Positions 1-5,991 of a DNA stretch of 36,280 nt are shown one piece after another. Under the pieces are notes generated by a model. That model did not search any database. It was not told where the DNA came from and worked only from the letters and a program-made list of their open reading frames with translations. Numbering within the stretch: position 1 is the stretch's first letter; each line of letters begins with the position of its first letter. The stretch is from a virus, in the IMG/VR virus record IMGVR_UViG_3300037502_004178, positions 1 to 36,280 of that record; one strand, written 5' to 3'. The position numbers were made by a program, and so were the translations under genes.

Positions 1-520
1 TAAGCTCGCATTGGTCGCCACATCTGCGGCCTTGTAGGCTGCATCGATATCATCCACACGCTGAGACATGGCCGAATCGTTATCCGCAACCGTCTGTTCC
101 AGGCTGGTTAGATTTGCGTTCGTCGCCACATCTGCGGCCTTGTAGGCTGCATCGATACCATCAACACGCTGAGACATAGCCGAATCGTTGTCAGCTACCG
201 TTTGCTCCAGGTTGGTTAAACTCGCATTGGTCGCCACATCTGCGGCCTTGTAGGCTGCATCGATACCATCAACACGCTGAGACATAGCCGAATCGTTGTC
301 AGCTACGGTTTGTTCCAGGCTAGTTAAGCTCGCATTGGTCGCCACATCTGCGGCCTTGTAGGCTGCATCGATATCATCCACACGCTGAGACATGGCCGAA
401 TCGTTATCCGCAACCGTCTGTTCCAGGCTGGTTAGATTTGCGTTCGTCGCTACATCTGCGGCTTTATAGGCTGCATCGATATCAGTGACTCGCTGACTTA
501 ACACCTGCTCGTTGTCAATT
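1..520 (-). repeat. 108-bp tandem repeat inside the fibre gene (about 5 copies)
   Basis: The anchor sequence GTCGCYACATCTGCGGC recurs at 14, 122, 230, 338 and 446, an exact 108-bp spacing (36 codons). The encoded unit contains SLEQTVADNDSAMSQRVD and AAYKAADVATNA. Bases 1-120 are identical to 325-444, so there is a second-order period of 324 bp (three units). The last copy decays after about 490. The array continues past the left edge. Confidence 0.95.
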
Positions 521-1914
521 ACGGTTTGCTCTAACGTTGAGATCAATCCTGACAGGGCAGAATCGCCCGAAGTCATAGATACCTCTAACGCAGATAGTTG
601 CTCGGCCAGGGCTGTATCAGCTTCGGCAAGTACGCGCTGCGTCTCGGTTATCCTGGCGGAAGTGTCTGCGGCCTGGGCATCGTTTCGCGTGGAGTATGCA
701 GCATTCAGCTGTGTAATTTGCTGAGCGAGCACACGCTGAACGTCAGCAAATACAGTCTCAAGATCTTTAATTGTTGACTCTGTAGTGAGGTCGCCCTCCT
801 TGTAAGCAGCCTCCAGGCGAGCCACTTCACCTTCCAGCTGTGATTTAGCATCGCTTAGCGCTGTGCTTATATCAGAATCAGCTTGCTCCAAATCACTCTT
901 AGCTTGAGCAAGCGCCGCATCTGTTGAATCAATCCCCGCCTGAAGCGACGAATCGGCAAGCTCCAAATCGGTCTTGGTTTGTGTGAGCGCTGCATTCGTT
1001 GAGTCAATTCCGGCTTGAAGCGCTGAATCGGCAAGCTCCAAATCGCTCTTGGTTTGTGTGAGCGCTGCATTCGTTGAGTCAATTCCGGCTTGAAGCGCTG
1101 AATCGGCAAGCTCCAAATCGCTCTTGGTTTGTGTGAGCGCTGCATTCGTTGAGTCAATTCCGGCTTGAAGCGCTGAATCGGCAAGCTCCAAATCGCTCTT
1201 GGTTTGTGTGAGCGCTGCGTTCGTTGAGTCAATTCCGGCTTGAAGCGCTGAATCGGCAAGCTCCAAATCGCTCTTGGTTTGTGTGAGCGCTGCATTCGTT
1301 GAGTCAATGGCAGCTTGAAGGGTTAAATCAGCTTGTTCGAAGTCATTACGATTGCTAGTAACGTTAGACTGAAGCTCTTGGAATAGTGTTGAGTTTGCCA
1401 ACTGATCTGCCAGCTCGTCTATCACATCGCCAATATCTTGATTCGTTTCAACGTAAATACCAGTGGCTCCGTGGTGAGGGCCAGCGACATTATTTCGATT
1501 AACAAACCTAACCCAATAATACCATCCCGTACCCATACCTACTACGTCAGAAAACACGGTAGCCGGCGTGGTACCAATCAGAGTGGCCAACGATAGGTTA
1601 TTAGTCGTTGCGCGCCACACTTCCGCATGAGAAAACCCTTGAAAAGCTGGATTATCCCAAGATAAGAGGACCGAACTAAACCCACCAAATCCTTGAACGT
1701 TGGTTGGCGCGTCAGGCTGCTCAATAACTTCATTACTACTGCTACCGGTGCTACTAGCGCGGACAATTGTACTAACGGTACCTTTTAATTCTGAAACCTC
1801 TTTAGCGGTTACTGCCTTATAGGTTCCACCGCGTTGACCGGTTAGTATTTCTACGTTCTCATATAATGCATCTAGTGTTCTCCCCGCACGGAAAGGTGTT
1901 CTGTTTTTTGCCAT
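1..1914 (-). CDS. Tail fibre / host-interaction protein with FN3-like domain and long coiled-coil repeats (partial)
   Basis: The frame is open for 638 codons and runs off the left edge, so the C-terminus is missing. The start ATG overlaps the stop of the upstream gene (TAATG). The N-terminus reads MAKNRTPFRAGRTLDALYEN. Residues about 65-155 resemble a fibronectin type III module (PDAPTNVQGFGGFSSVLLSW near its start, WYYWVRFVNRNNVAGP near its end), a layout common in phage tail fibre and host-specificity proteins. After it come about six 25-residue repeats and about five 36-residue repeats rich in Ala, Asp, Ser, Leu and Gln, which probably form a trimeric coiled-coil shaft. It is the last visible gene of the late operon, next to the tail genes. 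Role as a fibre is inferred; the receptor-binding tip lies outside the window. Confidence 0.75.
   Translation of the reverse strand, partial: MAKNRTPFRAGRTLDALYENVEILTGQRGGTYKAVTAKEVSELKGTVSTIVRASSTGSSSNEVIEQPDAPTNVQGFGGFSSVLLSWDNPAFQGFSHAEVWRATTNNLSLATLIGTTPATVFSDVVGMGTGWYYWVRFVNRNNVAGPHHGATGIYVETNQDIGDVIDELADQLANSTLFQELQSNVTSNRNDFEQADLTLQAAIDSTNAALTQTKSDLELADSALQAGIDSTNAALTQTKSDLELADSALQAGIDSTNAALTQTKSDLELADSALQAGIDSTNAALTQTKSDLELADSALQAGIDSTNAALTQTKTDLELADSSLQAGIDSTDAALAQAKSDLEQADSDISTALSDAKSQLEGEVARLEAAYKEGDLTTESTIKDLETVFADVQRVLAQQITQLNAAYSTRNDAQAADTSARITETQRVLAEADTALAEQLSALEVSMTSGDSALSGLISTLEQTVIDNEQVLSQRVTDIDAAYKAADVATNANLTSLEQTVADNDSAMSQRVDDIDAAYKAADVATNASLTSLEQTVADNDSAMSQRVDGIDAAYKAADVATNASLTNLEQTVADNDSAMSQRVDGIDAAYKAADVATNANLTSLEQTVADNDSAMSQRVDDIDAAYKAADVATNASL
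881..1330 (-). repeat. 75-bp tandem repeat inside the fibre gene (6 copies)
   Basis: The anchor GCAAGCTCCAAATCG recurs at 956, 1031, 1106, 1181 and 1256, with a diverged copy starting at 881. Spacing is exactly 75 bp (25 codons). The encoded unit includes LADSALQAGIDSTNAALTQ and TKSDLE. The inner copies are almost identical, so the array expanded or homogenised recently, while the outer copies are older. Confidence 0.95.
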
Positions 1915-3521
1915 TAACCAAGCTCCTGCATTGATGTGGCTAGCAAGATGCGCTCTACTTTGGCATCACCCATGATTTTGACGATCCACTTAGTGGCGCG
2001 AATTGCTGGAAGCCTAAAGGCATCATTAGTCAGCTCACCTGCAGGTATGGAATGTAGTAACTCCCCATCAGCATAAAATTCGACTGATAGCCTTTCTGGA
2101 TTGGGCGATTGCACTCGTGCGCACGTAAGAAGAACGTCTATCGGAGTAAGAAACGTTTTGCTTTGCCAAGTTAGACTTTTCTCTGTGAGATCGCCTTTCC
2201 AGACATAAACCTCATTGCCTTTCGCCAGGAAAAGCTTGTCAGAGTACAAGTCGTTATAAGCGGCGTCCCAAGAACCACTCAGCGTGATAAATGACTGACT
2301 AACCGGATCGTAGACAAATGCGCCAGCATCACAAAGAGCAACATACTTCCCCTCATTTGCCCAGGCGCGAATGGAACTTGGATTGTATGATTGCCATTGC
2401 TCTCGAGTCATTAACGGCGCAGTTAATACCGTCGCGCTACCGCTGCCTACAGAAACTAAACCGTCAGGACTGGCGTACATAGCCATGCCATTAACAACAA
2501 CCAGGGAACTAGCGCTTACACATGCTTGCTCGAGATTAATTTGCGATCCCGTTAGTGTTGAGGGCATTACGCCAGAAAATAGGTACGGCTTACCCTTAGT
2601 TACAACGATAAGCGATGTTTCAATCGGTGCAATAGCAACGATTTCGCTATCCGTGGTACTTCGATAATCTTCTGGCCAGGCGTAAGGCAGGTACGACTCA
2701 CTAAACATCACTTCATTACCAGCAAAGCCGGCGCAGATTCCGTTAGCCATGTTGCACAAGCCTTGCATGTTTGACGGTGGCACCGTGTAATCCCACGTAT
2801 CGAGGGTAGCGCCGCTTACGTCTCGAGCTGCATCAATGTACTGACTTTGTGATATTGGCAATTCCGCGACCAATAAGAAGTCACCCGCTCCATCACTTGT
2901 CACGCTTCGGTAAAGCCTTGTGTGTGTAATGTTATGCGTGTTAGCGCCAGGCTGAGCCAAGTTAATCGTTAATGTTGAACCTGGCTTAACAACCAGCACC
3001 GACTCGCTAGCATTCCCAGGCGCGCCTTCTTCACCAAAACGAGTAACGTAGGTCTGAATGTAAACTCGGTCCTCATCGTCGTACTCTGGCAGTTCACCCT
3101 CTGGCGGCTCCTCTCCGGTACTCTCATCGACGGTAGTAACCACTGGCGGCACTTCTGGCGACGGCACACCAAGATCATACCAGGCAGCTGGCATAGCGCC
3201 CTCACTGGTCGCAATGTCGCTTGATGTGAGCTTAGGCTTTTGTTGTCCGGTCCAGTAGACACGCTGCCAAGGATCTTGAGCCATTGGATTCTTTATTACG
3301 CTGACGTCCTGTTGAAACGTGAACCAGTAATTGTGCTCATAAAGATACAAAGAGGCCGGTATGATCGGTAAAGTTACGGGCTCCTGGCTATCATTTCGAA
3401 TTGGAGCCACAATGCCTCGCTCAAATTCGCAATCTTGAGCAACGGTCGCAGCATCGTCTGGTAGTAAGTGAGGCTCCAATCTAGGAACCTCACCCTTCAT
3501 TGTTGAAATGTTAATAAGCAT
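1914..3521 (-). CDS. Tail nozzle-like structural protein
   Basis: A 535-residue protein with AGGTGA placed well before the ATG. It opens MLINISTMKGEVPRLEPHLL and has many short hydrophobic, Gly/Ser-rich strands and a FAGNEVMFSES / PDGLVSVGSG type pattern, consistent with a beta-propeller-like fold. An acidic Pro/Glu-rich linker lies near residues 125-150. Proteins of this size and style, placed between connector and fibre genes, form the tail nozzle or hub in P22- and T7-like podoviruses. It overlaps the fibre gene by the TAATG junction, implying translational coupling. I recognise the general type, not a named family; a different tail-hub role is possible. Confidence 0.55.
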   Translation of the reverse strand: MLINISTMKGEVPRLEPHLLPDDAATVAQDCEFERGIVAPIRNDSQEPVTLPIIPASLYLYEHNYWFTFQQDVSVIKNPMAQDPWQRVYWTGQQKPKLTSSDIATSEGAMPAAWYDLGVPSPEVPPVVTTVDESTGEEPPEGELPEYDDEDRVYIQTYVTRFGEEGAPGNASESVLVVKPGSTLTINLAQPGANTHNITHTRLYRSVTSDGAGDFLLVAELPISQSQYIDAARDVSGATLDTWDYTVPPSNMQGLCNMANGICAGFAGNEVMFSESYLPYAWPEDYRSTTDSEIVAIAPIETSLIVVTKGKPYLFSGVMPSTLTGSQINLEQACVSASSLVVVNGMAMYASPDGLVSVGSGSATVLTAPLMTREQWQSYNPSSIRAWANEGKYVALCDAGAFVYDPVSQSFITLSGSWDAAYNDLYSDKLFLAKGNEVYVWKGDLTEKSLTWQSKTFLTPIDVLLTCARVQSPNPERLSVEFYADGELLHSIPAGELTNDAFRLPAIRATKWIVKIMGDAKVERILLATSMQELG

Positions 3522-3573
3522 TTCTTTTCACCTAAAGCTAAGCGCCTATGCGGACGCTTGGGTTTAATTTTCG

Positions 3574-3738
3574 CTACACTTCCTGCTCCTGCTCAATAGA
3601 CCAGCGCTCTTTATCGCGAAGAATGCCTTCAATTATCTCCTCCGCACCTTCCTCCTCCGCGTAGAGCTCAGCCAGGTAAGAAGGATCGCAATTGGTAATG
3701 CGTTGGTACTTAAAATAAAACGAGAACTCATTATTCAT
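3574..3738 (-). CDS. Small acidic protein downstream of the DGR reverse transcriptase
   Basis: A 54-residue frame starting MNNEFSFYFKYQRITNCDPS with a glutamate-rich middle (AELYAEEEGAEE) and an acidic tail. GAGG lies 6 bases before its ATG, and the start overlaps the stop of the reverse transcriptase gene by 8 bases, an arrangement typical of coupled phage genes. No family recognised. Its position could make it an accessory of the retroelement or simply the next tail-operon gene (chaperone or head-tail assembly factor); the sequence alone does not decide. Confidence 0.6.
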   Translation of the reverse strand: MNNEFSFYFKYQRITNCDPSYLAELYAEEEGAEEIIEGILRDKERWSIEQEQEV

Positions 3739-4756
3739 ATTGCCTCACAAATGGAATTTTTAGTGTGGTTTTAAAAAGTGCATCTGCGTTTGCGTGTTTA
3801 ATACACCCGCTATAACTCGCAAGCACGGATGCGACGTGTTTGTTTGATACCTTACCACTTGCATAAAGCGTCCTAAGCCTTTTGACCTTATGCTTAAATT
3901 TTTTTGCCGTGCACTTTCTTAATAATCGGTGTGTTGCATAAATTCGGTAACCCAAAAAATCCAAAGATCTTCCACTTGAGGTCGACACCGGAAAGACCTG
4001 AGTTTTGTGGTTGGTTTTTAGCTTGAGCACCTGCCACAGCCACCTTTCAATGACGCATCTCAGGCGCTGAAGGTGAGCTTTGTCATGATGGATAATCACA
4101 AAATCATCCATGTAGCGAATATAAAAACGCTCACGCAACTCATGTTTTACAAACTGATCGAGCTCATTGAGGTACATGTTGGCAAATAATTGACTGGTTA
4201 GGTTGCCAATGGGGATCCCCGTTCCGCGAGCTTGCGTTTCTGCGCTATCGATTATCAAGCCGAGCAACTGCTTTGTTTTTAAGCAGCTTAAATGGGTGGA
4301 AATTATCGACTTAAGAACAGAGTGATCGATGCTATCAAAGTACTTTGATATGTCTGCCTTTAGGGCGTAAACCCTGCCGTGATTTCGCTTAACTATCCTT
4401 ATGAACTTCTGAGCCCTATCCGCTCCAGCATGAGTGCCTTTGCCTTTTCTGCATGCGTAGCTGTCAAAGATAAACCTCTTGTCTATTATCGGCTCGATAA
4501 CTCGGTGTATTGCGTGATGGACAACGCGGTCATCAAATGGAGGCGCAGAAATTAAGCGCTTCTTTGGCTCATAAACAAAGAACTTTCGATGAGGCTTGGG
4601 CCGATAGCTCTGCCAAATCAAATGATTGTGAGTGTTAATTAAATTCTCTTCTAGGTTTGCAAAATAGCGCATAATGGGAAGCTTGAGGGCTTTGTTCTTC
4701 TTTGCCTCATTGGCTGCGATAAATAGATTTTCAAAACTGCTTATTTGTTCGTACAT
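3731..4756 (-). CDS. DGR reverse transcriptase
   Basis: A 341-residue group II intron-like reverse transcriptase of the diversity-generating retroelement clade. Visible motifs: a catalytic Asp region KADISKYFDSIDH (residues 133-145), the DGR-specific IPIGNLTSQ (181-189, where most reverse transcriptases have QGxxxSP) and the active site YMDD (215-218). There is no maturase or endonuclease domain, so it is not an intron enzyme. In the characterised BPP-1 system this enzyme, with Avd, copies the template RNA while misreading adenines, and the cDNA replaces the variable repeat of the target gene. It is the last element of target-avd-TR-RT. All expected catalytic motifs are intact, so activity is likely. 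Confidence 0.95.
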   Translation of the reverse strand: MYEQISSFENLFIAANEAKKNKALKLPIMRYFANLEENLINTHNHLIWQSYRPKPHRKFFVYEPKKRLISAPPFDDRVVHHAIHRVIEPIIDKRFIFDSYACRKGKGTHAGADRAQKFIRIVKRNHGRVYALKADISKYFDSIDHSVLKSIISTHLSCLKTKQLLGLIIDSAETQARGTGIPIGNLTSQLFANMYLNELDQFVKHELRERFYIRYMDDFVIIHHDKAHLQRLRCVIERWLWQVLKLKTNHKTQVFPVSTSSGRSLDFLGYRIYATHRLLRKCTAKKFKHKVKRLRTLYASGKVSNKHVASVLASYSGCIKHANADALFKTTLKIPFVRQYE

Positions 4757-4769
4757 GGTTAGCCGATTG

Positions 4770-4791
4770 GCTCGGAGATTGCTCTCCGAGC
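4770..4791 (-). promoter_or_regulatory. Stem-loop in the TR-RT spacer
   Basis: GCTCGGAG, a 6-base loop, and CTCCGAGC form a perfect 8-bp stem 14 bases upstream of the reverse transcriptase start codon. In BPP-1 the RNA between TR and the RT gene is structured and is needed for cDNA priming; this hairpin could serve that role or modulate RT translation. Function is inferred. Confidence 0.55.
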
Positions 4792-4891
4792 TTGCGTGTG
4801 TTTCGGCTTCCTGCCTGCGGCCTTGGCATCCTTTCTTTCTGCGCTGGATGTAACGCCTTGGCGATACAACTTCTGGCGTGTTGAAGGGAAG

Positions 4892-5003
4892 CGAGACGAC
4901 TCCCGATGTTGCTGTTGCGATTCGAGCGCGGGTTGTTGAAGTTCAACGCGACCGGACCGGCGTTGCCGCCGTTGTTCCAGTTGCCGCGACGATACGGAAG
5001 TCG
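4892..5003 (-). repeat. DGR template repeat (TR)
   Basis: A 112-bp sequence between avd and the reverse transcriptase that aligns without gaps to the 3' end of the target gene. In the sense of the target it carries AAC/AAT codons exactly where the target varies; read in frame it gives NWNNGGNAGPVALNFNNPRS, the asparagine-rich look typical of DGR templates. It contains 25 adenines in the sense strand, of which 15 are changed in VR. It has an intact spacer to the RT gene, so this copy rather than the middle repeat is the probable active template. It is expected to act as RNA. Confidence 0.95.
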
Positions 5004-5029
5004 AGCAATGCCAAAGCCTTTGGTTGCCA

Positions 5030-5365
5030 CTACGCGACTGACTTAAGCCAGCCGCCCGTCATTTTACCGATCTCAACGTTTTTGCGTTGCCATATTTCAT
5101 ACTTCTTCAAATCCATATATTTGAGATCAAAAGAAACTCTAACCATATTTCTGAGTGTTGATATTTCAACGTCCAGATCTTGAATGGTAGTTTTCTTGTG
5201 GTATCGCTTAGACGCAATGATCGTGAGTCTGAGTATTTTGTATATGCACTGTCTTATTTCAGCGCAAAGCACATGTCGCTCATGCTTGGGAAATTGCTTC
5301 AACGCACAAAAGGCATACGCCATCATTTCTCTAACCTTGGTCTGAATGGTTAATTCTTCTTTCAT
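5030..5365 (-). CDS. avd: Avd, DGR accessory variability determinant (copy 1)
   Basis: A 111-residue basic, helical protein (MKEELTIQTKVREMMAYAFC at the start, GGWLKSVA at the end), matching the four-helix-bundle Avd proteins that form a pentamer and bind the DGR reverse transcriptase and template RNA. It lies between the target gene and TR, as in BPP-1. It is identical in protein sequence to the second avd 557 bp away. The upstream Shine-Dalgarno candidate (GGAG) is rather far from the ATG. The stop codon lies 27 bases upstream of TR in the sense direction. Confidence 0.88.
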   Translation of the reverse strand: MKEELTIQTKVREMMAYAFCALKQFPKHERHVLCAEIRQCIYKILRLTIIASKRYHKKTTIQDLDVEISTLRNMVRVSFDLKYMDLKKYEIWQRKNVEIGKMTGGWLKSVA

Positions 5366-5394
5366 TAATTTAAACTTAGATCTCCAGTATTACA

Positions 5395-5410
5395 CCGCGC
5401 TATCGCGCGG
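5395..5410 (-). promoter_or_regulatory. Duplicate of the DGR target hairpin, beside the chimeric repeat
   Basis: CCGCGC-GATA-GCGCGG on the minus strand, an exact copy of the hairpin downstream of VR. Here it lies upstream of avd copy 1 and downstream of the chimeric TR/VR repeat, where no target gene ends. It was carried along by the 557-bp duplication. Confidence 0.8.
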
Positions 5411-5448
5411 CAATCAAAACACAGCACTCAAAACTCAAGACGCGAAAA

Positions 5449-5560
5449 CGAGACGACTCCCGACGCTGCTGCCGCGATTCGAGCGCGGGTTGTTGAAGTT
5501 CAACGCGACCGGACCGGCGTTGCCGCCGTTGTTCCAGTTGCCGCGACGATACGGAAGTCG
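5449..5560 (-). repeat. Chimeric VR/TR repeat (middle copy)
   Basis: This 112-bp copy matches VR over its sense 3' part, including VR-specific bases at 5464, 5466, 5472 and 5473 and the VR downstream flank. From 5479 on it matches TR at every position that separates the two, and its 5' flank is TR-type. The switch therefore falls within 5474-5478. It keeps most template adenines but has the VR-type initiation end and the downstream hairpin, and lacks the TR-RT spacer. It could be a non-coding acceptor for mutagenic homing, a second template, or inert. Confidence 0.9.
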
Positions 5561-5586
5561 AGCAATGCCAAAGCCTTTGGTTGCCA

Positions 5587-5922
5587 CTACGCGACTGACT
5601 TAAGCCAGCCGCCCGTCATTTTACCGATCTCAACGTTTTTGCGTTGCCATATTTCATACTTCTTCAAATCCATATATTTGAGATCAAAAGAAACTCTAAC
5701 CATATTTCTGAGTGTTGATATTTCAACGTCCAGATCTTGAATGGTAGTTTTCTTGTGGTATCGCTTAGACGCAATGATCGTGAGTCTGAGTATTTTGTAT
5801 ATGCACTGTCTTATTTCAGCGCAAAGCACATGTCGCTCATGCTTGGGAAATTGCTTCAACGCACAAAAGGCATACGCCATCATTTCTCTAACCTTGGTCT
5901 GAATGGTTAATTCTTCTTTCAT
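5587..5922 (-). CDS. avd: Avd, DGR accessory variability determinant (copy 2)
   Basis: Same 111-residue protein as the other avd, with the same upstream sequence. This copy is the one next to the true target gene, 69 bases beyond its stop codon, and is followed by the chimeric repeat. Because Avd acts as a pentamer with the reverse transcriptase, a second intact gene may raise its dosage; identity of the two copies argues for a recent event rather than selection for divergence. Confidence 0.88.
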   Translation of the reverse strand: MKEELTIQTKVREMMAYAFCALKQFPKHERHVLCAEIRQCIYKILRLTIIASKRYHKKTTIQDLDVEISTLRNMVRVSFDLKYMDLKKYEIWQRKNVEIGKMTGGWLKSVA

Positions 5923-5951
5923 TAATTTAAACTTAGATCTCCAGTATTACA

Positions 5952-5967
5952 CCGCGCTATCGCGCGG
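5952..5967 (-). promoter_or_regulatory. DGR target-recognition hairpin downstream of VR
   Basis: On the minus strand CCGCGC-GATA-GCGCGG: a perfect 6-bp GC stem with a GATA loop, fitting the GRNA tetraloop described for hairpin/cruciform elements that follow the IMH of phage DGR target genes. It begins 24 bases past the target stop codon. In BPP-1 such a hairpin increases retrohoming efficiency and target recognition. Confidence 0.8.
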
Positions 5968-5991
5968 CAATCAAAACACAGCACTCAAAAC

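Noticed and set aside
867-1307. Minus-strand frame with repeated RSHKPRAIWS peptide
   Set aside because: Out-of-frame shadow of the 75-bp repeats in the fibre gene.
1-1330. CRISPR-like regular repeats
   Set aside because: Copies are contiguous with no unique spacers and lie in a long open frame; these are coding tandem repeats.
3731-4756. Group II intron or retron reverse transcriptase
   Set aside because: No maturase or endonuclease domain, no intron ends, no msr/msd; IGxxxSQ plus TR/VR define it as a DGR.
4731-5030. Minus-strand 99-residue frame rich in asparagine
   Set aside because: It is TR read as protein; the Asn-rich part is the template adenines and the rest is spacer. No ribosome binding site.
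4878-5603. Plus-strand frames across TR and avd
   Set aside because: Antisense shadows of the TR and avd copies, with no start signals; they appear twice because the segment is duplicated.
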